From positions 1-64,000 of the forward strand of contig JAAEAF010003436.1 of assembly GCA_011037195.1 (NCBI GenBank): DNA of 64,000 nucleotides. Direction: 5' to 3'. The first letter of the stretch is position 1. Each line of letters starts with the position of its first letter. Made by a program: the position numbers and the translations under genes. The notes below the pieces were generated by a model that did not search any database, was not told the DNA's origin, and was given only the letters and a program-made list of their open reading frames with translations. The DNA comes from Triatoma infestans (lineage: Eukaryota > Arthropoda > Insecta > Hemiptera > Reduviidae). Shown in pieces: positions 47,826-59,613 of the stretch.

Positions 47826-47844
47826 TGGCGCCCAAACAGGGACC
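47826..47844 (+). promoter_or_regulatory. Primer-binding site of gypsy-1
   Basis: TGGCGCCCAAACAGGGACC, one base different from the tRNA-Lys-type site TGGCGCCCGAACAGGGAC, immediately after the LTR. Confidence 0.75.
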
Positions 47845-47863
47845 GCGAAGGCAATACTCTATA

Positions 47864-49530
47864 GTGCGACCATTTGTCTCACGTTGTGCCCAGTTGACCC
47901 AGAAGGATTTTCAGCTTGCACACAAGTATTTTATTCGCGGTAACATCACTTCATCGTGCAAGACTCACCTCATTGCGCAAGACCAAACAACCAAGCTGGG
48001 GAACTCACCAACAACCAACTCATCAACATCTAAACTAGGTAAAAAGTTTATTCTTAAATCTGCTAAACTCCTTGCACCTAGTATGGCCAAGGTTAATTAC
48101 AAAATCTCAAAAGAAGATTACGACCTCATCCCTCACTTCGATGGGAACCCCTCGGAACTAGCTTTCTTTTGCGAACTAGTAGAAAACGCCAACGCAATAG
48201 TATGTGCTGAAAACATCGAAGAAAGAGACTATAATCATACTACGTTGTTTGTAAAAGTAAAAAGTAGATTAGTAGAGTCGGCAAATATAATTCTTTCATA
48301 TGATGTGAATCATTTACTAATCCTAATAAATTTATTAAAAGAACTTCGCGGACTCCAGGTCTTATGAAATATTACAAACTAGATTAAATTACAAAGAATT
48401 TCCCATTGATTTTGTTAACCGAATCCAGGAAATGCGCAATCTAATATACATTAGACTTAAGCTAGACGGACTATCGGCAGGTACCTTAAAGGAAATAATT
48501 ACACGCGTAGATAAAGAAATCATTTTCCATATTTATAAATGTTTCCTCTCCAATCTAAGCAATCACATTATGATTTTCGACCCCAAAACATTAGACGAAG
48601 TTAGAAGTACTATACACAATAAATGTCCTTTTATATTACATACAACACAACCTCAGAGGCCTAACTAACCGCAAAAAAAAAAAAACAAAATCAAACTAAT
48701 CAACCCTACAGACCACACTACAACTATTCCCCTAACTACAACTATCAAACCCCTAATTACAATTATCAACCCCCTAATTAAATCCTTACCCCACTTTGTA
48801 GATAAATCTGGCCTAAAATGGTTAATAGGCACCGGTTCAGCAGAAAATTATATTAACCCAAATGTGATACTTAATAATGCACTATTGTTAAAAGATCCCT
48901 TCATAATCTCAAACCCCGCAGGTAAAAAACACGGAGAAACCTCATGTAAATTTAATACCCTAGAAACCTTTAAAGTAAACCTCCAAACCAATTTTCACCT
49001 ATTCTCATTCTCAAATAAATACGACATTTTATTAGGCCATAAAACATCGCAAGAGCTCGGTATGAGCATAGATTTAAATAACAACATCCTCTCCTACCCT
49101 CAAGGCACAATTCCCTTAAAATTCACCCTTAATCCCACAGACAACAATTCAAATATAATCACCTTAGAGCAAGGTGTCAATTTTATTGAATTTCCTGTAA
49201 AAAATAAAAAATTAAAATACGGTCTAATTAGTGAAGATATAAAAATTAACGATAAATGCACTGTAAAAGAAGGATTATATGATATTGTTAATAATAAAAT
49301 TCCATGCGAAGTTGAATCCAAAGAAGTAATGGCCATTTACCCCGAACATATGGATATTGACGAACCACAAGAAATTTGTACAGATATCCCCGACATAGTA
49401 ATGACCAATTGTCTCGAAATGTCCGGTGATGCTGTCTTAAATGAAATCCCTACTTTAATTAGAACTAATCATATGAATGAAGAAGATAAAGAAAAAATAA
49501 TTAAATTACTACAAGAATATCCCCAAATAA
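47864..49530 (+). pseudogene. gypsy-1 gag and start of pol, broken
   Basis: Ty3/gypsy, errantivirus-like. Gag starts at ATG 48083: YDLIPHFDGNPSELAFFCEL is the family hallmark. It stops at 48367 by frameshift and resumes to 48668. A protease region follows from about 48787 (GLKWLIGTGSAENYI); the catalytic triplet DTG reads GTG (codon GGC), so the protease is inactive. The frame runs on (YDILLGHKTSQELG) to 49530, where the sequence ends abruptly at the poly(T) of the LINE 3' end. RT, RNase H and integrase are absent. Mildly decayed. Confidence 0.8.
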
Positions 49531-49549
49531 TTTTTTTTTTTTTTTTTTT

Positions 49550-49579
49550 GGCGCATCGACATCGCAGGCCATTAGCGCC
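49550..49579 (-). other. LINE 3' tail motif shared with SINE family 1
   Basis: On the minus strand GGCGCTAATGGCC, then TGCGATGTCGATGCGCC, precedes the A-tail. SINE family 1 ends GGCGCCAATGACC, ATAGATGTTGACGCGCC, TTAAATT. Most positions agree, including the self-complementary GGCGC...GCGCC ends. Confidence 0.6.
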
Positions 49580-50240
49580 ATATCTATGATTTTTCTTCAT
49601 AATCTGGGATGGCACTAGAGGTGTCTGCAACGTCCATCAGAACTTCCAAGGGAAGTTGTGAGGAGTCCAGTTGTTAATTCAACCATCATCCTCCAACACA
49701 ATACCATCGAAACCAGTCGATGGGTGAGGAAAACGACGGTGGTATATTTGTGCCATCTTTTCCTTTTCCTTTCTTATATGGGATGGGATGGGGTGAGGTT
49801 CCACCATCCCCTATAACACTTTATTATTATTATTATTTATTTATTTTTTTTTTTTTTACACCAATTCTAATTACACCAATACTGTCTATAAGAGAGCCAC
49901 CCTCAGTAACCCGAAAAACCGAGAATATATTTCACAGACCGCAACAAATTGAAATAGAGCGGGTATACAAATTTCAGCAATAATTTCCAAAGAAACTAAA
50001 ATATAAATTTGGGAGTGAAGTACTTTTAACAAACTTTCCTTCACCCCCTGTTAAAATTCTAACCTAAGCAATCATTCAAACATTTTCGCTAATAAATACA
50101 CACATTTCACGTTCACGCTTAGCCTAAATACATTCACTCTCACTCTCTTGCTAATAAATACATTCATACATTATTCACTCGGGAGGGGGGAGTACTTGAT
50201 ATTCCTCTCCCCTTTTACTAAAATCCTAACCTATCTGAAC

Positions 50241-53200
50241 TTAAATTCTATGATACAGATTAACATTCTTCAAATAAGAAAATAGCCCTCCTATAAACGG
50301 AGAACCCTCTTTTAATATTAAACGTAAGTTATCTGTCAAGCCTGCTCGCTCTCTATGTTCTCGCAGAGCTTGACAACCTTCCAGTATATGTGCCACTGTT
50401 AATCTTTCTCGGCACATTGGGCACTTCGGTTTTCTTTCACCTGTTAATAGGTGCCCATGAGTCACCCGTGTATGTCCAATTCGTAGTCTTGTTAGTATTA
50501 CTGTCTCGCGTCGTGGAAGATTCTCCATTATAGGTTTTTGTACGCTTGGTTTTATTTCTTGTAATTTCTCATTTGTGCGGTTCCATTGGTCTTGCCATTT
50601 TCTTAATATTATTCGTTTCATATACATTTGCACATCAGTAGGTCGCACACGGATACCTTCTTCTAAGTCACTGGAAGCGGCTCGTTTGGCCGCGTCGTCT
50701 GCTCGTTCATTGCCAGATATCCCAATATGTCCCGGTACCCATGTGAATATGACTCTTTGGCCACATGCATTCAATTCAGTCAGCAGATTGTAGGCTTTTC
50801 TTACCAGTGGATCTGAAGAGAAAACATCCTGGAGAGCTGTAAGTGCGCTTAAAGAATCTGTTAGTAGCATTACTTTTCTATAGTTTTCGTTTAATGATAA
50901 CCGCAGGGCCTCGCAGATAGCATATAGTTCCGCGGTATATACAGTTGCATAGTGAGGAAGTGTCCACATCAGGGTAATTCCATCTGTGTACAAGGCGCTC
51001 CCCACTCCTCCATCTATCTTCGATCCATCTGTGAATATGGGTCGGTATTCTTCATGGTTGTTCAGGATATTCAATAATTTCTGCCTATAGATGGTAGGAA
51101 GGGTTTCCTCCTTTTTATGAGCCGCTAAATCCAAATGAATGCATGCAGGGGTTATTCGCCAAGGGGGGATGGAGGCAATATCCCATCCCTCTACCGGTCC
51201 GAGTTGTATTCCCTCTGCTTCTAAAAATTCTTGGGTCCTGACTCCTAGGGGCCTTGTTCGCGTTCGTTGCTTACGAAAATCATCGAGATTAGTGCTTTCG
51301 AACATAGTAGCGAACATTGGGTGATTAGGTTTTCCCCATATGCCGGTAGCATAGGTAAGCGTTAATTGCTCCCGTCTTAAATTAGGTGGTAGTATTCCTG
51401 ATTCTACGTACAAACTTTTTAATGGGCTTGTTCGGAATGCACCAGTGATTAATCTGAGTCCTTCATTATATACTTTATCTATGATTTTCAGGTGCGACTT
51501 ACGGGCAGAGTTGTAAATAGGAGCACCATATTCTAATTTTGAGCGCGTCATTGTTATAAATATTTTTTTAAGAATATTTTGTTCCATACCCCATTTATAA
51601 TTTCCAAGAAATTTCAGTAGGTCCAGGGTTCTCTTGGCTTTAATATATGTTGTACGTAAGTGCTCCTGCCACGATAGTCGTTCATCGAAGATCAGGCCTA
51701 GGTATCGGACCTTTTCTTTGTACATAAGTGGTGTGCCTTCTAAGTACAAGGTTGGAGGGCTGTGTTCGTGCCTTAACTTACAAAAATGCAAGCAGACAGT
51801 CTTAGTTCTAGAAAATCTGAAACCGTACTGATTAGCCTCAGCAGCTACTCTATTTATAGCATTTTGAACGGTTGCTCCGACTTCGACTTGATCTTTCCCT
51901 GACAGGTATATAGCAAGGTCATCTACATATAGTGATATCTGTAGAGGTTCAGGTATTACTTCTGCCAGGCAATTGACTGCAATTGTAAACAGTGTCGTAC
52001 TAAGTACTGACCCTTGCGGTATTCCATTTTCAAAATAGTGAAGGTCGGACAGGAGGGATCCCAACCTTACTCTGAATTTACGTCTCTCTAAAAAACTGCG
52101 AATAAATCTTGGCATGTTTCCTCTGAGTCCCCAGTCATAGCACTTTTGCAGTATTGCGTACCTCCAAGTAGTGTCGAAGGCTTTCTCTAGGTCGAAAAAA
52201 ACGGCCAAAACATGTTCTCGGTGCATGAATGCTGTTTGTACATATGTTTCAAGGGAGCCCAATTGGTCAAGTGTGGAGTAATGTTTACGAAAACCAGCCT
52301 GGTATTTGCTGTAAAGTCCTCTTGTTTCTAAGCAATGCACCAGCCTTTGATTTACAATAGACTCAAGGATCTTACTCAAGCAATTTGTTAAAGAGATCGG
52401 TCTATAACTCGAGGGACAGCTTGGATCTTTACCTTCTTTTGCGATCGGAATTACAACTGCCTCACGCCAATCATCCGGATATTGGCCAGTCTCCCATATA
52501 TGATTATAATGCCGAAGTAGAAACTCGTTTCCAGCATTATTTAGGTGCTTGATCATTCCATATGGGATACCATCTTTGCCTGGGGCAGAGTCTCCAGTCC
52601 TCTTTAGGGCATTTTCTAACTCATTCATTGTTAGCGGGGCATTATAAGCTTCTTCATTGATGGCATCAAAATTGAGAGGCTGCTGTTCAGTTGCTTTTTT
52701 CTTTCTCAGAAATTCACTATTATAAGCTTCTGAACTAGACACTTCAGCAAAATATTTGGCAAGATGTCGAGCAACTTCTTCTGTTTCAGTCACTATGATA
52801 TCATTTATTTTGAGCGCTGGTATTTGTTGAAACTTCCTTGCCCCAGTAAGCGCTTTTATTTTGTTCCAGACTTCCTTAAGCGTCGACGACGTTTTAAGTA
52901 TATTTATGTAGGAAGCAAGTGTGGTCTTCTTTGCGGTTCTTATAATATGTTTCTCTCTAGCTCTAAGCCTTTTAAAATTAATTAAGTTTTCATCGGAGGG
53001 TACCTTTTAAATCGGTTAAAGGCCTGTTTTTTTGCTGCATTGACTCTTTTGCACTCAGGAGTCCACCAAGGGACGGGAGGTCTGGGGATGCAGCCTCCGA
53101 TTCTTGGCACGACACCTTCGGCAGCATACACTATAGCTTCTGTAAAATTCTTTGTATCAGTTTCAACACTACCTGTGAAGGGAGGAGGTACTAGTCTACT

Positions 53201-53920
53201 AGAGAAGGCATGCCAATTGGCTCTCTTTGTGTCGTATTTTACCGGAGTTCTATAAGATGATCTAGCAATAGAAGTTTTTACTAAAATTGGATAATGATCA
53301 CTATGATACAATTCTTCTATAGTGCTCCATTCCAGATTAGCAGCAAGAGATGGCGACACTACACATAAGTCTATTGCACTAAATGTTCCTGAGTACTCAT
53401 TTAAGTGTGTAGCCATACCATTATTGAGGATAATGAGGTTGGTATTGTCAATTACTTCTTCAAGGGCTCTGCCCCGTGCATCAGTAGTTGCTGACCCCCA
53501 CAACGGATTGTGGGAATTGAAATCCCCCATCAATATCAACGGTGCAGGGAGTTGGGCGAGCAGATGCTCCAGATCACTTTTCCTCCAAGAAAAATCTGGT
53601 AAGTAGATACTTGCCAGTGTTACTTGTAATGTTTCTATGCGCACTGCAACAACCTGTAAATTAGTGTTAATTATTATTCTTCTGCAATGAATGTTCTCGC
53701 GTATGCAGACGGTCACACCACCGTGCGCCCTTCCTCCAAGTGCTGGTTGTACCTCTTTGCTGAAGGTGTGATATCCGGGAATCCTTGGAGGGTTCTCCGG
53801 GCGTAACTTTGTTTCTTGCAGGCATATACCTACAGGACTATGTGCTGCTATAATTCTTCTCAGACCTTCTAGATGACTCACGAAGCCGCGCATATTCCAC
53901 TGAATGATGCATTCACTCAT
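50241..53920 (-). pseudogene. LINE ORF2: endonuclease, RT, RNase H (one frameshift)
   Basis: Two frames form one protein of about 1,225 residues. 53920-52982: AP endonuclease with IQWNMRG, LQETKL, SIYLPD, LMGDFNSHNPLWG, AIDLCVVS and SDHYPI. 52990-50241: reverse transcriptase with SYRPISL, FDLEKAFD, GIPQGSVLS and YVDDLAIYL; RNase H with FTDGSKIDGG, TAELYAI, LTDSLSAL and WVPGHIGISGNERADDAAK; then zinc finger CPMCRERLTVAHILEGC. The frames meet near 52990-53000, where RFKRYPPMKT stops while the other frame runs SDENLINFKRLRAR; a one-base indel explains it. APE plus RT plus RNase H fits the I group. All catalytic motifs are intact, so only the frameshift disables it. Confidence 0.9.
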
Positions 53921-54207
53921 GGTAATATATCATGATCATCTTTTCCAACAACAGTTCTATTGATAATGCCCTGATAATAACAAATAGGGTAGACAAATAT
54001 TACATATAAATATACACCAACACATCTATCAACAGGTAGGCAACTATGTACAATTCTATTTAAATATATGTACATGAAAGACGAGAACTTTAATATTAAT
54101 ATATATTTACATATATACAGATCTATTACATGCAAGTATGTACAAATTGTCAAGGTATGGAGTGAATACATACACATATTGTACGTTTTATATATTGCTT
54201 TGTACAT

Positions 54208-54634
54208 TGTAACGGCTCTCGTGGTACCTCTTTCCTCCGCTAGAGAGGCCGTTCGTCTGGTGCTGCACTCTACAATCGATTTTTAAAATTTCTATTTTCG
54301 AATATACGACTGCGCAAGGAAGCGTATAACGGTTCCCACTATTTCAATTTTTCTTCAGTACGTTAGAAGGGTAAAACCAAATGTTTCGTATCTTTTATAG
54401 ACGAATTTTTGAAGGTCAGTAAATGGTCCTCAAGACAATACCTTTACAGGGAAAATTTCGTCACTGCCCAGCGTGGGTGTTTAGCTGGTGTTTGTCTGAG
54501 TTTTGTATGGTTTCGCCAAAGTTACATAAGGTATCTCACTTATTCTTGAAAATATATGGATGAACCAAAAATCATTAAGTGGTGTATTTCTTCAACCAAA
54601 GAACCCCTGAAGCTAGAGAAAGATCCAGGTTACA
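54208..54634 (+). repeat. 5' LTR
   Basis: 427 bp, TGTAACGGCTCTCGTGGTAC to CCAGGTTACA. Differs from the 3' LTR by about 13 substitutions and no indel. Confidence 0.95.
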
Positions 54635-54644
54635 CAAATAATTA

Positions 54645-54662
54645 TGGCGCCCGAACAGGGAC
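54645..54662 (+). promoter_or_regulatory. Primer-binding site (tRNA-Lys type)
   Basis: TGGCGCCCGAACAGGGAC, the full 18-nt complement of the tRNA-Lys 3' end used by many retroelements, placed 10 nt after the LTR, a slightly wide gap. Confidence 0.85.
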
Positions 54663-55972
54663 TGGAATAGAAAATGGATTTTCCAGAATAAGAAAGAGGT
54701 TACGTCTTTAATAAGATAAGTCTTCTTCTCAACCGAAAAAAACCAAATTATTGTTCAGATTAAACCTTAGTTAAAACTGTGAACAGTAAATAAGAAAATT
54801 TTTAAGTGTAATTTTATTTAAAACTAATTATCGTGAAAATTTGAAAAGAAATTAATTAGATTCAATAATAATTTTGAGGTGATCATTGGGTTTAAAATTA
54901 AAAATTTATTGAAATCTTTTCTCATTTATTTGTTCTTCAAATAAATTAATAATAATAATATACTATTTTTATTAGCGACTATCTTTAAATTTTTATTGCA
55001 AACTTAGTTTAGCATATTATAGAAAGTGTAAATATTTAAAGAGAGTAGTACTAGAAAAGAATATAAATTCAGAAAGATTAGTAGTTTTGTTATTGCAGTC
55101 AGTAAGTACGAAGTCTACTCGAAGTTAGAGATAACTTTGATGTTTTAGTTCGTTCACTTGATTTGTATCAAAGCGATCTTTATCGTTTTATATATATATA
55201 TATATATATATATGGATTTAAAAGAAAAAACATTACTATTATTCGTAATTACTTTCATTTATGATTTTTCTTCACTTGGCGTAACTAAAAGACATCAGAG
55301 TGACATAATAACTGAATCCAATTAAGAAACACCTTTTATTTTTGGAAAAATTTATAATCTATAACATTGAGAAAAAAAAGAAGAATTGGAATCTCGTAAA
55401 ATTGAAACTCAGTTTGAAATTTTAGTTTCTTGTCTGGATAATATTCAGATTCTTAAACATCTTTTATAGATAAGTTAAAAAGTATTTCGTTGTGATAGTA
55501 TTCATTCATTCATTTTTTCTTATAAGTAGATAAACGTATGGTTTAATACTTTGAAAATTTCAAATTATAAAAGCTGTAATAATTAATTGCCGAAACTCAC
55601 ATTCATCTAATCTTATAGAAAATTATATGAAGATTTATTACATACATTGAAGATTTACATACATACATTGATATTGATTTGAATTTCAGATTCTAACTAG
55701 AAGTAATAAAATAGGCTTTGTTTTATAATTAATTCAATTTACTTTATAGTGTGTTTACATTCTTTAGCTTATATTTTAGTTATATTATTTACGATTTACG
55801 ATTTTAGCTTATATTTACGATTATTTTAGTTATATCTAAGTTTTTTTAATTTGCATTTGTTGTTTTCTGTAAAGGTTGCTTACCGGGGTTTTAGGGAAAC
55901 TTCCCTATTGTCTCTTTGTCTCCTGTTGCTAGACTATACTTTAACTTGTCAGTTACTATTTCTTTTCCGACA
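54663..55972 (+). other. Leader of the LTR element, no gene seen
   Basis: About 1.3 kb of AT-rich untranslated sequence between primer-binding site and gag, with a TA run at 55190-55212. It would hold the packaging signal. No ORF of note. Confidence 0.6.
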
Positions 55973-57328
55973 ATGGATGACCCGGTTGTTCTTATAGCGG
56001 AAAGAGAAGATATTTTTGCAGCGGTCCAGACGATTTTCACAAAGTCCAAATCTTTAAGTGGTGAAACCGCAGCCGACTTCAAACCTATTTATGACCGCCT
56101 AGTCAACTATGAGTCAAGGTTCGAAACTCTGCAGTCCAACATTCGGATCTATAATGCTACCGTTCAGGAAGCTAAAAATAAGATCCAAACGGTGCAAGTG
56201 CAGAACTCATTTATCGATTTAGTGGATACCACTAAAGCTAACTATTTCCGAGCGGTAAGAGCAAGCCATCCAGGTGAGGTAAAACCGGTGGTTGTGCCCA
56301 CCACTTCATCTTCCGTCTCTCCGGAGCTTCCAAAAATTGATTTACCTATATTCTCCGGTAAATTAGAGGAGTGGAGTGGATTTTATTCTTTGTTTGATTC
56401 TATGGTTCATAGAGAACCCTCTTTACCGACGATAAGAAAATTTCATTATTTACGCAGTTGTTTACGTGACGAAGCCCTATCACTTATCTCTGGGTTCTCC
56501 CTGGAAGAAGCCAATTATCCTCTCGCTTACGAAGTAATGGTATCTCGCTATCAAAATAAAAGACGACTCGCTAACTTTTATATCAAGGAAATTACGAGTT
56601 TTACCCCCTTAACTAATTCATCATCCAATAATTTACAGAAATTTTTATCCGCACATGAAAATAATTTCAATGCATTATCGGCCTTAGGTATAGAAGACAT
56701 GGGTGATTTTATTAAACTTCATCTAGCTCTTTCGAATCTAGATCCGGGAACCAGAAGAGCGTTTGAAGATGGGAGGAAGTCTAAAGAAATCCCTACCTAT
56801 CGTAATTTGGTCGATTTCGTCACCGAACGTGCAAGAGTTGGTGAGATGATGGCACAAGATGGTAGTTCGGGTAAACCTAACACTCAGGAGAAATCCCAGC
56901 CCGTTAGGTCATCTAAGAATAATCGTCATTCTACTACTAGGAAAGAGCCTGCTGGGATATTTAGTGTAGTTCCCACTCGTTGTTGCGCGGCCGAGACCAC
57001 TGTTGCAGCCAAACTAAATCCCCTCACCGACCAATGGAGAACTCAGACACTTCCTGCCGAAGGCAAATCCAACTCAACGCATAAAGCCCCTTCTAGTAAG
57101 GGAAACGGTATAAACCCAACCGGGAGAAGTGTCCCTGAAGAGCCGCAGATTATAACACCTGGTGAACCCAAACAGAAATTAAAGTGTTGGAACTGTGGTG
57201 GATCTCATGTATATTCCAGATGTCATCTACCTCGGAAGTTATTCTGCTATCGATGCGGTAGCCCAGGAGTTTCCATACATTCCTGCCTAAATTGTACTCC
57301 GGAAAATGGGGTAGGGAATCGGAAGTAA
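55973..57328 (+). CDS. gag of the LTR element (BEL/Pao-like, DUF1759-type)
   Basis: 451 residues from ATG 55973 (the frame is open 57 nt upstream without ATG). The core LPKIDLPIFSGKLEEWSGFY, then FHYLRSCLRDEALSLISGF, then ANYPLAYEVMVSRYQNK is the DUF1759 signature normally found in BEL/Pao gag proteins. The C-terminus has a CCHC zinc knuckle CWNCGGSHVYSRC, then a second cysteine cluster CYRCGSPGVSIHSC. It would form the particle and bind element RNA. It overlaps pol by about 37 nt, with pol in the -1 frame, so pol is probably made by -1 frameshifting. Intact. Confidence 0.88.
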   Translation: MDDPVVLIAEREDIFAAVQTIFTKSKSLSGETAADFKPIYDRLVNYESRFETLQSNIRIYNATVQEAKNKIQTVQVQNSFIDLVDTTKANYFRAVRASHPGEVKPVVVPTTSSSVSPELPKIDLPIFSGKLEEWSGFYSLFDSMVHREPSLPTIRKFHYLRSCLRDEALSLISGFSLEEANYPLAYEVMVSRYQNKRRLANFYIKEITSFTPLTNSSSNNLQKFLSAHENNFNALSALGIEDMGDFIKLHLALSNLDPGTRRAFEDGRKSKEIPTYRNLVDFVTERARVGEMMAQDGSSGKPNTQEKSQPVRSSKNNRHSTTRKEPAGIFSVVPTRCCAAETTVAAKLNPLTDQWRTQTLPAEGKSNSTHKAPSSKGNGINPTGRSVPEEPQIITPGEPKQKLKCWNCGGSHVYSRCHLPRKLFCYRCGSPGVSIHSCLNCTPENGVGNRK

Positions 57329-59613
57329 GGGTCGGTCCTATTCCCGTAGTCTCTGCTGACCCTCACCTTATTAGACCCTCACCAAATAATGGTCTTTTCC
57401 AGCGTATCTTCTCTCATCCCTCTTCATCTCTTGTCGTCTTTCCCAGTACCGTATGGTCTGGTAAGGAAGAAATTCCTTTAACTTCCCGTCGCACATCATT
57501 ATCGCAACAGGTAGCTCCTTTACCAAAACAGCTATATATGGACTTCCATATAGGAAAAGATAACTGCGAGAGTGACTTAGCCCTCCTAGCTCTGTTTGAC
57601 CCTGGTTCCAGTATTTCTTATGCTGGGCCGGAAGGGGTAAAAGTTCTCCTACAACTGGGATATGCTGCCGAGTCAGTTCCCGAGTTTAAGGTCTGTGTCG
57701 CCAACGGTAGTACCGATAATATTTTGGAACAATTCTTGGTCCCGATTACAGTTGGCGAAAGGACGTTTCGCACAAACCTATATGTTCTGCCATCCCTCCC
57801 TCTAAAATTTTTATTAGGATTAGACTTTTGCATTGGAGCTGGCATATGCACCAATCTTCGTGAAGCGATCTGGTGGTTTGAAGAGGATCCTAATCATCTC
57901 TTCTCGTTTCGTAAAGATGTTCCACCCTTGGGGACGCCTTCCGAGGGCACTATATCCAATATATGTGGAGTCTGTCCACTTCAGACATCTGAAAAAAGAG
58001 ATCTGGATCAAGTCGTAAAGGAAGGCTTATTACTTCTTCAAGATTCTCCGGGGCTAACGACTCGCATAACTCATAAGATAGATGTGAAGGATGCTCAACC
58101 TATCAAGCAACGCCCATATCACTACTCCCCGAAAGTACTCGAGGCTATGCAGCAGGAGTTAGATAGGATGGTAGAGGAAGGTCTAGTAGAGCCTTGCCAA
58201 TCTCCGTGGTCCTCTCCAGTGGTAATGGTACGTAAGGAAAATAGTTATCGTTTCTGTATCGATTTTCGTAAGGTAAACCAAGTTACTACCAAAGATTCCT
58301 ATCCCATGCCCAACATGACTTCTCTTTTGGACGGACTCAGACTAGCGAGATATCTGTCCAAACTTGATCTTCGACAAGCGTTTATGCAAGTTCCTCTAGC
58401 GGATGAAAACAGTAAAGACATTTCTGCTTTCACGGTACCGGGTAGAGGATTATTTCGGTTCAAGGTTATGCCCTTTGGGCTAACCAATTCACCCGCTACC
58501 TTTCAAAGATTAGCAGACTCAATCTTCGGTCCCGACCTCTATCCATACGTGGTAGTATTTTTGGACGACATTTTAATTTGTACGCCAACTTTTGAATTAC
58601 ATTTGGAAATGCTGAAGGCAGTTTTCCAAAGGTTGGAAGCTTCCGGCTTGCGTATCAACCCTGAAAAGTGCGAGTTCGGTTGTAAGGAGGTCAGATACTT
58701 AGGCTACCGGGTTAACAAGGAAGGTATGAGCGTTGATCCCGAGAAAGTTAGAGCAGTCAAGTCAATTCCACCACCCAGCGATGTTAAAGAACTTCGTAGG
58801 TTTTTAGGAATGGCGGGATGGTATAGGAGGTTTATAAAAGACTTCTCTACAGTCGTCTCGCCATTGACTGCATTACTGAAACGGAAAACGCGATGGCACT
58901 GGTCGGAGGAGCAAGAATCCTCCTTCCAGGCTCTAAAAAAGGCCCTTACCGAAGCTCCTATTTTAGCTAGGCCAGATTTCGACCAGCCCTTTTCCTTACA
59001 AACCGACGCAAGTGACACAGGCCTTGGAGCTGTATTGACCCAAATACAAAACGGTGAAGAAAGGGTGATTGCTTTTAGCTCCCGCAGTTTGAGCCCGGCC
59101 GAACGAAATTATAGTGTAACAGAAAAGGAATGTCTCGCTGTTTTATTTGGCATCGAAAAGAATCGGCATTATTTGGAAGGATATCAGTTTAAGGTTATTA
59201 CGGATCACGCGAGTTTAAAATGGTTGCTAAATTTGAAAAACCCTTCAGGTCGATTGGCTAGATGGGCCCTTCGCTTGCAACCTTACGACTTTCAAGTCGA
59301 ATATCGTAAGGGTAAACTTAATACCGTTGCCGACGCGTTATCGCGTATAGCCACGCTAGTCACCGGGGTTATTCCTTCGTCAACCCCCAATACTTCTCGC
59401 GTGCCTGACTCCTCTCCAGACGTTTTGGTATCTCCCGACGAGTGGTATAATCGGAAAGTGTACCAGGTCCAAAAGTTTCCGGTAGACCATCCGCGGTGGT
59501 CGGTTCAAAATGGTCATTTACTGTACCATCGGAAAAATCCTTTGAAGGGTGAACTTGAAAACCCTAGTGAAGAATGGAAGGTCGTCATTCCTCGTCATCT
59601 TCGAAACAGATAA
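57292..59613 (+). CDS. pol of the LTR element: protease, RT, RNase H (Ty3/gypsy type)
   Basis: 773 residues. The protease has ALFDPGSSI (D at residue 103, DPG rather than DTG/DSG) and FLLGLDF. RT: YRFCIDFRKVN, LSKLDLRQAFMQVPL, FKVMPFGLTNSPATFQ and VVFLDDILI (residues about 315-430), then the thumb YLGYRVNKEG and RRFLGMAGWYRRFI. RNase H: LQTDASDTGLGAVL, YSVTEKECLAVLFGI, VITDHASLKWLL and VADALSR. These are Ty3/gypsy sequences, not BEL/Pao, in contrast to the gag. It ends at TAA 59611-59613, where a one-base loss puts the integrase in another frame. Opposite-strand ORFs are shadows. Confidence 0.92.
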   Translation: MYSGKWGRESEVRVGPIPVVSADPHLIRPSPNNGLFQRIFSHPSSSLVVFPSTVWSGKEEIPLTSRRTSLSQQVAPLPKQLYMDFHIGKDNCESDLALLALFDPGSSISYAGPEGVKVLLQLGYAAESVPEFKVCVANGSTDNILEQFLVPITVGERTFRTNLYVLPSLPLKFLLGLDFCIGAGICTNLREAIWWFEEDPNHLFSFRKDVPPLGTPSEGTISNICGVCPLQTSEKRDLDQVVKEGLLLLQDSPGLTTRITHKIDVKDAQPIKQRPYHYSPKVLEAMQQELDRMVEEGLVEPCQSPWSSPVVMVRKENSYRFCIDFRKVNQVTTKDSYPMPNMTSLLDGLRLARYLSKLDLRQAFMQVPLADENSKDISAFTVPGRGLFRFKVMPFGLTNSPATFQRLADSIFGPDLYPYVVVFLDDILICTPTFELHLEMLKAVFQRLEASGLRINPEKCEFGCKEVRYLGYRVNKEGMSVDPEKVRAVKSIPPPSDVKELRRFLGMAGWYRRFIKDFSTVVSPLTALLKRKTRWHWSEEQESSFQALKKALTEAPILARPDFDQPFSLQTDASDTGLGAVLTQIQNGEERVIAFSSRSLSPAERNYSVTEKECLAVLFGIEKNRHYLEGYQFKVITDHASLKWLLNLKNPSGRLARWALRLQPYDFQVEYRKGKLNTVADALSRIATLVTGVIPSSTPNTSRVPDSSPDVLVSPDEWYNRKVYQVQKFPVDHPRWSVQNGHLLYHRKNPLKGELENPSEEWKVVIPRHLRNR

